From contig JAQUEZ010000035.1 of NCBI GenBank assembly GCA_028684915.1, forward strand, positions 1 to 41,893: a stretch of DNA of 41,893 nt, in the 5' to 3' direction. The stretch is from Desulfobulbus sp. (GTDB taxonomy: Bacteria; Desulfobacterota; Desulfobulbia; Desulfobulbales; Desulfobulbaceae). The notes below the pieces were generated by a model that was not told the DNA's origin, searched no databases, and saw nothing but the letters and a program-made list of their open reading frames with translations. The translations under genes and the position numbers were made by a program. The first letter of the stretch is position 1, and each line of letters begins with the position of its first letter. This document shows positions 16,036 through 24,116 of this stretch, in pieces.

Positions 16036-17469
16036 ATGAGCCGAGTGCAACGCAACGCCCTGATTGCCGCCCTCGTGATGGCGATCATTGCCGCAAGCCT
16101 GACCCTATGGCTAGCGCAAGTCTCAAAATCACCGCCAAATCCCGACCCCAACGCCAGCCTACAAGCACGGGAAGAGGCGCTCACCTTAGAGGACCTGCGC
16201 ACCATCCCCCAGGACCTTGCCCCCCTGGCTAAAGCCTTTACTGCGCTACTCAGTAACGAGCAGAAGCAACGGCTCCGCCACCAGTTTCAAGAACAGTACT
16301 TTGCCCCCTGGAGCAAGACCGAGCTACGGTTTTCCGCCGAGTTAGTGACCAAACGCCACCAGCAACTGGCCGCCGGGACCTGGTACGGAGAAAACCGGCA
16401 ACGCGTTGAGCCGCAGCGCCTCGCCCAACTGGTGGCCCTGACCGACTGGGAGCATTTCCCCTCGATGCACCGGCCTGGGGTGGTGGTCAAGCCCGCCCTG
16501 TTACGCATCCTTCCCACCATCAGGCCGTTGTACGAGAGCCCGGACGATTTCCCCTTTGACCATCTTCAGTTTGCAGAAATCAAACCCCAAGAACCGGTGT
16601 CCATCCTCCATGCAAGCAGTGATGGCGCTTGGCTCTATATCGAGACCTCCACCGTTAGTGGCTGGGTGGAACCGGAAGCGGTGGCTTTTGTTGAGAGCAA
16701 TGCGCAGCGACGGCTGATCCACGTTGACCACCTGGTGATTGTGCGGGATTTTGCAACGGTTCGCTCAGATCGGGGCAAGGTACTCGCGCAGGCGAAGATC
16801 GGCACCCTGTATCCGCTGGTGGCGGAAGAGGCCGATCACTGGCTGGTGGAGGCGGCAAAGGCCGATGCCGATCAACAGGCAACCTTCACCTGGGCACGCA
16901 TTGCCAAGGCGGATGGCCGCCACCATCCGCTTCCTTTTACCCCCGAGAACCTGGCTGTGATCGGTAATGAACTGCTCAAAACCCCCTACGGTTGGGGTGA
17001 GGTGTTTCGCAACCGCGATTGCTCGGCCACTACCCGCGATTTTTTCCTGGCCTTTGGCATCCACCTGCCGCGCAACTCCCACCAGCAGATCAACGCCGGT
17101 CCCTTCCTGCCGCTGACCGGCCTTTCCGTCGGTGACAAGGAGCGCACGATCCGCGAACAGGGAATCCCCTTCCGCACGCTGCTCTATTTGACAGGACATA
17201 TCATGCTCTATGTCGGTCCAGCCGACGACAAACTCCTCGTCCTTCACACTCTCTGGGGGCTGCGCTACATCCCCACGAACGCCGCAGAAAAAAAATACAT
17301 CATCGGCAGAACTGTTGTCAGCTCGCTTCAGTTGGGCAAGGAGTTGCCCCTGACCAAGGGCACACTGCTCGATCGCCTGGAAGGAATGTTGGTTCTGCCA
17401 ATGGATGGGGATGTGGGAGGAGGACAAATGCCAACAAGTGTGAAGGAGGCTCCGGTGGAACCACAGTGA
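16036..17469 (+). CDS. SH3-domain NlpC/P60 (C40) cell-wall peptidase
   Basis: The ATG at 16036 gives a 477-residue protein with an N-terminal membrane/signal helix (about 6-27); an upstream in-frame start at 15970 would place 22 extra charged residues before it. Two SH3b-like regions (about 165-225 and 235-290) precede the C-terminal NlpC/P60 domain (about 305-455). The catalytic cysteine is in NRDCSATTRDFFLAFG, and the histidine in GHIMLYVGP. Such enzymes cleave D-Glu-diaminopimelate or related peptide bonds in peptidoglycan. The architecture fits the multi-domain N-NlpC/SH3b/NlpC_P60 group. It is divergent from the unknown exported protein at 14224-15942. Confidence 0.88.
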   Translation: MSRVQRNALIAALVMAIIAASLTLWLAQVSKSPPNPDPNASLQAREEALTLEDLRTIPQDLAPLAKAFTALLSNEQKQRLRHQFQEQYFAPWSKTELRFSAELVTKRHQQLAAGTWYGENRQRVEPQRLAQLVALTDWEHFPSMHRPGVVVKPALLRILPTIRPLYESPDDFPFDHLQFAEIKPQEPVSILHASSDGAWLYIETSTVSGWVEPEAVAFVESNAQRRLIHVDHLVIVRDFATVRSDRGKVLAQAKIGTLYPLVAEEADHWLVEAAKADADQQATFTWARIAKADGRHHPLPFTPENLAVIGNELLKTPYGWGEVFRNRDCSATTRDFFLAFGIHLPRNSHQQINAGPFLPLTGLSVGDKERTIREQGIPFRTLLYLTGHIMLYVGPADDKLLVLHTLWGLRYIPTNAAEKKYIIGRTVVSSLQLGKELPLTKGTLLDRLEGMLVLPMDGDVGGGQMPTSVKEAPVEPQ

Positions 17470-17502
17470 GTGATGGACGGAAGATGATATTCGTCGCGGC
17501 CA

Positions 17503-17551
17503 GGCTTTCCCGAGTTCGACCTGTGATATATCAGCGGGTGGGGCCTTTTTT
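17503..17551 (+). terminator. probable rho-independent terminator
   Basis: GGCTTTCCCG (17503-17512) can pair, with three G-U pairs and one bulge, with CGGGTGGGGCC (17535-17545), directly followed by TTTTTT. It would end the NlpC/P60 transcript. Confidence 0.6.
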
Positions 17552-17701
17552 GTTTTGCCACCCAGAACCATCAAAAAATTCTCGAAGGTGGCCTCATTTA
17601 TTCGATTGACCGGTTGCAAAGAAAAAAATATATTCGCCAAACGCTGGCAAACTCGCCCAAACCTTCAATCATCAATACGCAATGCATCAAAAAAACAGCT
17701 T

Positions 17702-17748
17702 GTTACGAGGCACGGAACATCGTATCCGCGGCTTTTTCCATGAACGCC
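17702..17748 (+). repeat. dispersed intergenic repeat, copy 3
   Basis: GTTACGAGGCACGGAACATCGT, six variable bases, then GGCTTTTTCCATGAACGC, matching copies near 8655 and 18391. It runs up to the MarR-type start codon. Confidence 0.6.
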
Positions 17749-17749
17749 G

Positions 17750-18205
17750 ATGCTGAACAGTCCCTCCCTTCAGATTATCGTCAAGATTCGCAAACTCTCC
17801 AGATCACTGGATAAGTATTCAAAATATCTTGATAACAAATATCATGTCACCCTCCCGCAGCTGCTCTGCCTGGGTGAAATGTATGCCAACGGCAGCACCA
17901 CCCTCACCGACCTGACCCGCAAGCTCAACATGAACAACTCTGCCATGACCGGCATTGTTGACCGTCTTGAAATCAAGGGCCTTCTGCAGCGTATCCGCAA
18001 GCCAGGGGATCGGCGGACGGTGTATATCGAATTCACCGAAACCGGTCGGGAATATGCCGGTAATCTACTCCAGGTGCTGGAGAACGATTCTTTTTTCGAT
18101 GCCAATAAAATCAGCACCGATAAGCTCACTGAAATCGTTGCCTCCCTGGGCCAGATCATCAGTTCCCTGGATCCGGAAGTAAAGAATATCGAACTGCCCA
18201 GTTAA
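17750..18205 (+). CDS. MarR-family transcriptional regulator
   Basis: A 151-residue winged-helix repressor-type protein. The recognition region TLTDLTRKLNMNNSAMTGIVDRLEIKGLL (about 62-90) followed by the wing sequence RKPGDRRTVYIEFTETGR is diagnostic of MarR. The N- and C-terminal helices form the dimer interface. No good ribosome site precedes the ATG, because the upstream DNA is an intergenic repeat. It is convergent with the glycine betaine transporter operon. MarR/GbsR-like proteins control osmolyte uptake in other bacteria, so regulation of that operon is possible but not shown. Confidence 0.88.
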   Translation: MLNSPSLQIIVKIRKLSRSLDKYSKYLDNKYHVTLPQLLCLGEMYANGSTTLTDLTRKLNMNNSAMTGIVDRLEIKGLLQRIRKPGDRRTVYIEFTETGREYAGNLLQVLENDSFFDANKISTDKLTEIVASLGQIISSLDPEVKNIELPS

Positions 18206-18263
18206 AGCGCCTCACTTGTGGGTACGCAACCAGACGTTTGCATCACTCTCCAGCGTATTATCT

Positions 18264-18314
18264 ACAAAAAAAAGAGGAATCCCTCTGCAAACATATGCAG
18301 GAAGATTCCTCTGA
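18264..18314 (-). terminator. rho-independent terminator of the betaine transporter operon
   Basis: On the minus strand AGAGGAAT pairs with ATTCCTCT (arms 18305-18312 and 18273-18280), with an inner CTGCA/TGCAG stem, and is followed by a run of about eight T. It ends the minus-strand proV-proW-proX transcript after the 18338-18436 repeat. Confidence 0.85.
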
Positions 18315-18337
18315 GTCCAACCACAGCCACCCATTAT

Positions 18338-18436
18338 TGATGGCGTCGTAAAAAATCAAAATCCGAGAAGGAACGTATCGTCAATACAGCACGTAACAAA
18401 GCCAGGAACGTCGTTTTCGAGGCTTTTTACGCGAAC
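18338..18436 (+). repeat. dispersed intergenic repeat, full-length copy 4
   Basis: The left end TTGATGGCGTCGTAAAAAA and right end GGCTTTTTACGCGAAC carry inverted CGTAAAAA/TTTTTACG termini. The core GCCAGGAACGTCGT (18401-18414) matches the copies at 8655 and 17702. It lies in the 3' untranslated region of the transporter operon. The form suggests a REP- or MITE-like element without coding capacity. Confidence 0.7.
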
Positions 18437-18474
18437 AACGAGAGTAATATCAGGCGAACCGTTCTCCCGTCTGT

Positions 18475-19329
18475 CTACTTCTTCTCCAGCATCTTTTCGA
18501 TCTTGGCCCAATTGGCCTCAACATATTGAGCCGCACTTTTGCGCGGATCCATGCCCTTTTTGTTCTCAACGAGAACGCTGTCCAGGGGCAGCTGTTTCCA
18601 ATCGATATTTTTTATGATCGCAAACAGCTGCGGATCATCCTTTTCCAGATCCTTGCGCACGATGGTGTTGATGGTCTCCTCACCGCCAAAAATGCCGTCC
18701 GGATCCTGGAGGATTTTCAGTTTCCACTGACCAAACATCCAATGGGGTTTCCATCCGGGTATCACAATCCACTCATTCTTTTTGATTGCCTGCTCCAGAC
18801 TGGCCACCATGATCGCATCGCTGCCGCTGATATACTTGAATTTGCCCAGGCCGGAGGTATTGTCGGCAATGGCCTTATCGATCGACTTGGACATACCGGC
18901 ACCAGGATCGATGCCAATAATCTTGCCGTCAAACTCTTTCAAATGGGCGGCCATTTCCGGTATTGAATTGATGGTCACATAGTCGGGCACCACAAAACCT
19001 AGCTTGGCGCTGGTGTAATTCGGTCCCAGGTCGACGATCTTGTCTTTGTACTTGGCATAAAGATCAGCGTGGGTTACCGGCAACCAGGCACAAAGCAGCC
19101 CATCGGAATCACCACTGGCTACAGCTGCCCACATCGCGGCATTGGCCACCGACTGCAGCTTGACCTTGTAGCCCTCTTTTTTGAGAATTTCCCCGGCAAC
19201 ATGGGTGATGGCCACGGCGCGAGCCCATTCCACATAGGCCAGACGTGCGGTTTTGGCTGCCAACGCAGAACCGGCCAGAAAACAGCTGGCGACAACGAGA
19301 GCGGTACAGATTTTCAGCAGACGCTTCAT
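18475..19329 (-). CDS. proX: glycine betaine/proline ABC transporter substrate-binding protein
   Basis: A 284-residue periplasmic protein of the OpuAC/ProX family. The ATG at 19329 overlaps the permease stop (ATGA) and has CGGAGGAAAGG upstream; longer frames through the permease gene are shadows. The signal peptide is about 1-23 (ending GSALAA). Aromatic residues that could form a betaine cage include the Trp in YVEWARA, in MWAAVASG, in LLCAWLP and in IPGWKPHWMFG. It delivers a quaternary amine osmolyte to the permease/ATPase encoded upstream. The substrate identity is inferred from family membership. Confidence 0.9.
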   Translation of the reverse strand: MKRLLKICTALVVASCFLAGSALAAKTARLAYVEWARAVAITHVAGEILKKEGYKVKLQSVANAAMWAAVASGDSDGLLCAWLPVTHADLYAKYKDKIVDLGPNYTSAKLGFVVPDYVTINSIPEMAAHLKEFDGKIIGIDPGAGMSKSIDKAIADNTSGLGKFKYISGSDAIMVASLEQAIKKNEWIVIPGWKPHWMFGQWKLKILQDPDGIFGGEETINTIVRKDLEKDDPQLFAIIKNIDWKQLPLDSVLVENKKGMDPRKSAAQYVEANWAKIEKMLEKK

Positions 19330-20168
19330 CCTTTCCTCCGAAATTTTTTCAGGTTGATATTTTGGGTGGTTCGATCCAGAATCATGGCGATAATCACCAC
19401 CGCAATACCAGCCTCGAAACCACGCCCCATCCACAGACGTTGAATGGCACGCCATACCTCGCCACCCAAACCACCGGCGCCGATCATGGCCGCAATTACC
19501 ACCATGGAGAGTGACAACATAATGGTCTGGTTGATTCCGGCCATGATAGTGGGAGCCGCCAGAGGCAACTGCAACTTGAACAGCTTCTGCCAAGTGGTGG
19601 AACCAAAGGCATCCGCCGCTTCGATCAGGTTCTCCGGCACCTGCTGAATCCCCAGGCAGGTCATGCGGATTGCCGGCGGCATGGCAAAAACCATGGTGGT
19701 GAAGATGGCCGCCACCGGTCCCAGGCCGAAAAAGGGAATAGCGGGAATGAGATAGACAAAGGCTGGCATGGTCTGCATAAAATCGAGCACCGGCATCACC
19801 ACCCGTCGCACCAGGGGCGACAGCGCGGAAAGGATGCCGAAGGGGACGCCGACAAAGACCGAAAAACAGGTGGAAATAAGCACCAAGGCGATGGTGGAAA
19901 CCGTGGCCTCCCAAAGGCCAAGATTCCAGATCAGACCAAGCCCCAACAGAGTACCGAGGGCCACTTTTCGTGAGGAAATCGCCCAGGCGGCCAGTGACAG
20001 CGCGATGATCACCGCCCAGGGCGGAACGTAGAGCACGTATTCAACAAAAAGATCAAGTCCGGCCTCGATGAACGAGGAGAGCATATGGGTCAGAAAGGCG
20101 AAATGATCGGTGAGAAATTCGATAACCTGTTCGATCCAATCACCGATGGGCAGTTTACTGATTATCAT
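19326..20168 (-). CDS. proW: glycine betaine ABC transporter permease
   Basis: A 280-residue inner-membrane permease of the ProW/OpuAB type. The ATG at 20168 has GGAGG five bases upstream and lies inside the end of the ATPase gene (14-base overlap); an earlier in-frame ATG has no ribosome site. About six membrane helices follow a short N-terminus, and the binding-protein-dependent permease signature appears around EAADAFGSTTWQKLFKLQLP. The EAADAFGS loop contacts the ATPase. It is the middle gene of an overlapping three-gene operon. Confidence 0.9.
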   Translation of the reverse strand: MIISKLPIGDWIEQVIEFLTDHFAFLTHMLSSFIEAGLDLFVEYVLYVPPWAVIIALSLAAWAISSRKVALGTLLGLGLIWNLGLWEATVSTIALVLISTCFSVFVGVPFGILSALSPLVRRVVMPVLDFMQTMPAFVYLIPAIPFFGLGPVAAIFTTMVFAMPPAIRMTCLGIQQVPENLIEAADAFGSTTWQKLFKLQLPLAAPTIMAGINQTIMLSLSMVVIAAMIGAGGLGGEVWRAIQRLWMGRGFEAGIAVVIIAMILDRTTQNINLKKFRRKG

Positions 20169-21342
20169 AGGTCCCTCCGAAATCGGCAATGCCCGAGAGG
20201 AGCGAACCCCTTTTGACGATGCCCAATAACTTGTTCTCCTCGTTGACGACGGCGATGGGATATTTCTTCACCGGAAAAAGGCAACCGACATTGTCGTCCG
20301 CATGGACCGTGGTCACATCTCGGTCGATGACATGCTCCAGAGTCAGCTCTCCCCTCTTGGCGGCTTCCATCACCGCTTCCACCTCCACCACCCCGATAAT
20401 TGTCCGATCCTTGCCCACCACCATTAATCGCGAGAGTCCCTCCTCGTGCATTTTGTGGATCACGGTCTTGGGGCCGTCCTTGGGGTAGGTGACGCTGATA
20501 GCCTTGCGCATGACCTTGGAAACGGTGAGAACCTTGGTGATATCCACATCCTGGACAAACTTCTCAACGTACGCGTTAGCGGGATTGGTGAGGATCTCCT
20601 CCGGTGTACCGACCTGAACCGCCCGGCCATCCTTCATGATGATGATGCGATCACCAAGCTTAAGGGCTTCGTCAAGGTCGTGGGTGATAAAAATAATGGT
20701 CTTCCCCACCCGAGCCTGGAGGAGAAGCAACTCATCCTGCATTTCACGTTTGATCAGTGGATCCAAGGCACTGAAGGCCTCGTCCATCAAGAGCACATCC
20801 GCTCCCGAGGCCAGGGCCCGGGCCAGGCCGACCCGCTGCTGCATACCGCCGCTGAGATTTTCCGGTCGGTATTCCTCCCAACCCGACAAACCGACCAAAT
20901 CAATGGCCTGCGTGGCCTTCTCGGCCCGTTCTGCCACCGGTACACCCTGGATTTCCAGGCCGTATTCGACGTTTTTCTGCACCGTCCGATGGGGGAAGAG
21001 GGCAAAATTTTGAAATACCATGCCAATTTTCCGCATCCGCAGTAGTCGCAGTTCCTTTTCCGAAAGTTTGGTGACATCGATACCATCGATCTCAACCGTC
21101 CCTGCGGTCGGTTCAATCAGTCGATTGATACAGCGGACCAGTGTGGACTTACCGCTTCCAGACAGGCCCATGATGACTAATATTTCCGAAGCGCCCACCT
21201 CAAAACTGACGTCGTCTATGCCCAGGGCCAGCTTATAGCTGGACATGATTTCTTCCTTGCTCATGCCCTTTCTGGCCGCGGCAACGCCCTTTTCCGGGTT
21301 GGCGCCAAAAACTTTATAGAGATTTTTCACCCGTAGTTTCAC
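20155..21342 (-). CDS. proV: glycine betaine ABC transporter ATPase with CBS domains
   Basis: A 395-residue ProV/OpuAA-type ATPase. Walker A is GLSGSGKST (about 59-67), the signature is LSGGMQQRVGLARAL, Walker B is VLLMDEAF, and the switch histidine is in IFITHDLDE. The long N-terminal helix before DDVSFEV is typical of ProV. Residues about 275-390 form a pair of CBS domains, which in OpuA sense ionic strength and gate transport. It is the first gene of the operon. The upstream AT-rich region contains ATATTT-N8-AAATAT (about 21399-21418), which could be an operator. Confidence 0.92.
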   Translation of the reverse strand: MKLRVKNLYKVFGANPEKGVAAARKGMSKEEIMSSYKLALGIDDVSFEVGASEILVIMGLSGSGKSTLVRCINRLIEPTAGTVEIDGIDVTKLSEKELRLLRMRKIGMVFQNFALFPHRTVQKNVEYGLEIQGVPVAERAEKATQAIDLVGLSGWEEYRPENLSGGMQQRVGLARALASGADVLLMDEAFSALDPLIKREMQDELLLLQARVGKTIIFITHDLDEALKLGDRIIIMKDGRAVQVGTPEEILTNPANAYVEKFVQDVDITKVLTVSKVMRKAISVTYPKDGPKTVIHKMHEEGLSRLMVVGKDRTIIGVVEVEAVMEAAKRGELTLEHVIDRDVTTVHADDNVGCLFPVKKYPIAVVNEENKLLGIVKRGSLLSGIADFGGTYDNQ

Positions 21343-21852
21343 AAAGGCTCCCGGTTGTATGTTGCTTAGTTCATACTGCCTAAATTTTTAATGTACAAAT
21401 ATTTACTATATGAAATATCAACATTGCAAACAACCCCCTGGGGTGTTTTTTTTCTCCGCGAGACAAGCAACAGCTGCCCTGGCTGCGCCCAGACAGGATA
21501 GAATAAAACGTTACAATACAGAGGGTTAAAGGCAATTCCCCTAAAAATTTTGCCTGCTTTTCCCCTGGAAAAAAATTTGCAAAAAACGGTGAAATGGTCC
21601 CCCCACAATTGGGATCAAGGCATGTATCGTGAAGCGTAGAGATGGCGTAAAGGCTGTTGCCATTTCCCTTTGCCGCACTATAGTGTTTTGAATGGCGTCG
21701 TAAAAATTTCGAGTTACTGCCTCACAGTGTTTTTTACCTAGCCAACCCAGAGAGGGTGAAGGACTTTTTGTGTCCATCAGCCTTAATAATCGGTAAATTC
21801 TGCCGTATCCTGGTCACGGCCCCGACGGATTGCCTGCCCTTTTTCTTTTTTT
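21343..21852. other. divergent intergenic region
   Basis: A 510-base gap between proV (minus) and the CAP-domain gene (plus). The proV-proximal 80 bases are AT-rich. On the minus strand TTGCAA and TAAATA with an 18-base spacer near 21410-21435 could be a weak sigma-70 promoter, overlapping the ATATTT-N8-AAATAT inverted repeat. The distal part holds the repeat at 21690-21782. Minus-strand open frames here lack ribosome sites and domains and are not called. Confidence 0.5.
21690..21782 (+). repeat. dispersed intergenic repeat, second subtype
   Basis: Starts with AATGGCGTCGTAAAAAT, the same left end as the repeat at 18338, and ends GGACTTTTTGTGTCCATCA, an inverted version of that end. Its right half TTTTTTACCTAGCC through GTCCATCA reappears at 37755-37812. 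Non-coding. Confidence 0.65.
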
Positions 21853-22311
21853 ATGGCACACACACTCATGCGTCTTCTACTCATGCCAATAGCAGTACTT
21901 CTTCTGCTCGCCTCCCTGCTCCAACCCGTAACCGCCCACAGCCGCGCTCAGGACGATCAAAGCCTATCCCCTTATGCAGCAACCCTTTTGGAACAGGTCA
22001 ACAATTACCGACGCTATTCCAATCTGGCACCGCTACGAGCCGATGCCCGACTCAACCAACTGGCCCGAACCCATAGCTTTGAGATGTTTCGCCAAAAGCG
22101 AATGGGTCACAGCGGTTTCAATGACCGTTTTCGTCGTTCCGGCAGCCGGATGTGCGTGGAAAACGTCGGTTGGAACTACAGCACCCCGCTCAAGCAATTC
22201 GACGCCTGGCGTCATTCCCGTGGGCACGACGAAAACATGCTCAACGAAGACATCCGCTATGCCGGCATTGCCGAAATAGGCAAATACGTCACTTTTTTTG
22301 CCTGCCACTGA
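21853..22311 (+). CDS. secreted CAP-domain (SCP/PR-1-like) protein
   Basis: A 152-residue protein with a signal peptide (about 1-29). Residues about 39-150 match the CAP fold: LLEQVNNYRRYSNLAPLRAD, then LNQLARTHSFEM, MGHSGFNDRF, and the conserved tail region with a histidine in SRGHDENML. The family's metal-binding histidines and glutamate appear present (H in ARTHSFEM, E in CVENVGW, H in GHDENML). Bacterial CAP proteins are extracytoplasmic, and their molecular role is usually unknown. A second ATG at 21868 is possible; neither start has a clear ribosome site. Confidence 0.85.
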   Translation: MAHTLMRLLLMPIAVLLLLASLLQPVTAHSRAQDDQSLSPYAATLLEQVNNYRRYSNLAPLRADARLNQLARTHSFEMFRQKRMGHSGFNDRFRRSGSRMCVENVGWNYSTPLKQFDAWRHSRGHDENMLNEDIRYAGIAEIGKYVTFFACH

Positions 22312-22469
22312 ATTTATGACGGCTTGCGCTCAACTGTTGTCAGAGGCATTGTCTCTGTTCCACGCCCTGTATCGGTAGCTCAACGAGGAAGATGCTTGTT
22401 TTTTCGGGGATATGCGCAAACCACTCGAACTTCAATCGGAGCAACTGCCGGCCGCAGTGACCTGTGACC

Positions 22470-23423
22470 ATGGACAATCCAACTGTTACCATCGACGGCA
22501 AAAAACTACGGCTCTTACGGGAACAGCAAAAACTCACCCAGCTTTTTTTGGCGACAACCGTCGAAGTCACCACTGAAACCATCTCGCGATGGGAAAATAA
22601 CAAACATCCGACAATAAAAAGGGAAAATGCGGAAAAACTTGCCGAAGCACTCAATGTTCCTTTAACGGTTTTCCTCAAAGAGGTTTCTAAAAGCGGAACC
22701 AATCCGCCGTCTCCTGTTAATGCGACCTCCCCTGCCTTCATTCCCCGGTTACGGCATAAGCGAACTCTGTTGACATACACCGGGATTATCTTATTCCTGC
22801 TCCTCTTGGCTCTCTCCTGGTATTGGGCTCGTTCCTTCAATCACCAACAAATAGGTGCGTTCCGTTTCCTGCCGGGCAACACCCTGCCCCAACAGCCCTT
22901 CCCAGTCTTCATCAGGATCGAGACCATGAACTCACCGCGCCCATTGATGGTCCGCGAGAACCTTCCGGATCCTTGTCGGATCATCACCTCGTTGCCGCCA
23001 TGCATGAATGCCGACGACAGCGGGCAACAACTTAAATGGCTGACCCAGGATCCTGGTGGGGGCCGCTACCTAACCATCACCTATATGGTTCAGCCAGGAA
23101 TGATGCCGATGGGAAAAGAGCTTTTTTTTACGGGAAATATTGTCACCGGCCGACGCGATTCCGGGGAAACACCAGTTCTTGGGGTTCAATCAACGAAAAT
23201 TGCCGAGTTTCACTGGGCAGATGGAAACAAGGACCACAAAATCGACGACTATGAACTGCTTTCCGTCTTCGAACTGTTTCCCAAAGGTGAGCAACTCGGA
23301 ATTGACCTTGCGGAAATCAAGGCGATCTGGGCTGGAAACGGCTATCAGTGGGATCAACAAAATAACCGCCTGGTTATTCTCAGTCATCTCCACGATCCTT
23401 CAACCGTCGTCGATTCGGAATAA
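22470..23423 (+). CDS. membrane-spanning XRE-family regulator with extracytoplasmic EF-hand loop
   Basis: About 317 residues (319 if the GTG at 22464 is used). A cytosolic XRE/Cro helix-turn-helix (about 8-62, LRLLREQQKLTQLFLATTVEVTTETISRWEN, here cited only as a region) is followed by a basic linker, one membrane helix (about 98-117) and a 200-residue outer domain. The outer domain contains DGNKDHKIDDYE near residues 253-264, with Asp1, Asn3, Asp5, Asp9 and Glu12 as in a canonical EF-hand or dockerin calcium loop. The layout resembles one-component membrane regulators such as ToxR/CadC, but with an XRE reader head. It probably senses an envelope signal, possibly calcium, and controls neighbouring genes. 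It is followed by two exported proteins in the same direction. Confidence 0.8.
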   Translation: MDNPTVTIDGKKLRLLREQQKLTQLFLATTVEVTTETISRWENNKHPTIKRENAEKLAEALNVPLTVFLKEVSKSGTNPPSPVNATSPAFIPRLRHKRTLLTYTGIILFLLLLALSWYWARSFNHQQIGAFRFLPGNTLPQQPFPVFIRIETMNSPRPLMVRENLPDPCRIITSLPPCMNADDSGQQLKWLTQDPGGGRYLTITYMVQPGMMPMGKELFFTGNIVTGRRDSGETPVLGVQSTKIAEFHWADGNKDHKIDDYELLSVFELFPKGEQLGIDLAEIKAIWAGNGYQWDQQNNRLVILSHLHDPSTVVDSE

Positions 23424-23482
23424 TTGAGCCGAACAGCAAGTCCTACACCGTAAGGCCTCTCTTTTTTAAGGAGCCAGAAACA

Positions 23483-23938
23483 ATGAAACCGATTGGTCCA
23501 ATTCTCCATGGCATATTCGTTGCCCTGACCTGCACCACGATTTTTCTGGGTACGGACGGTTTAAGATCCGGTTCCCTTGCCCGCGAACAACAGGAAATTG
23601 CCGGTCGCTATCGTTTCACCGGCACCGAGATAACGCATAAAATCAACATCCCTCAACAAACACCCGACGCGGTTATAGTCGTACAATACCTACCTCCCAA
23701 CACGGAGATCCTCGACGCCATCCCGGCGTACAATAGTTACGATGCCACCTATGGGGTTGCCAAATGGCTCTTCACCAAAGCCCAACCGGGAGTGCTGAAA
23801 ATACAGATCAAACTTGCACAACCGGTAGACAGCCAGCATATTCGGGCTGAAGTCCTCTTTAAAGATCACACCGGTGCAAGCAATGCCTACACAATTGCAC
23901 CGGCGCCTTTGAGGCGCAAAATACTTGAAGGATGCTGA
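23483..23938 (+). CDS. small exported protein ending in LEGC
   Basis: A 151-residue protein with an N-terminal signal or membrane segment (about 8-33) and a beta-rich remainder (for example DAVIVVQYLPPNTEILDAI). A good AAGGAG ribosome site precedes the ATG. Its tail is basic, hydrophobic, then LEGC (RRKILEGC). The VWA protein encoded next ends KKYLLEGC. I recognise no family. The shared cysteine tail suggests a common processing or attachment step; this is inference. Confidence 0.7.
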   Translation: MKPIGPILHGIFVALTCTTIFLGTDGLRSGSLAREQQEIAGRYRFTGTEITHKINIPQQTPDAVIVVQYLPPNTEILDAIPAYNSYDATYGVAKWLFTKAQPGVLKIQIKLAQPVDSQHIRAEVLFKDHTGASNAYTIAPAPLRRKILEGC

Positions 23939-24116
23939 AATTCACCTCAGCACATGTCCTCCATTCAATTACAAAAATTCAAAGAGATACAGAGCCACAT
24001 CAATTGATGTCGGGTGATATCCGGTTTTAAAATGAACCTCCGTTGCTACCATGCGATCATCGGCACCCTGCAGTGCTTCAAGGCTGTTTCGGCCACACAA
24101 CACCATGGAGGTCCAC

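Noticed and set aside
18475..19914. Long 479-residue open frame on the minus strand
   Set aside because: Only its last 284 residues are real (proX from 19329). The first part is a low-complexity His/Gly-rich reading of the permease gene in another frame, and the proX start has its own ribosome site.
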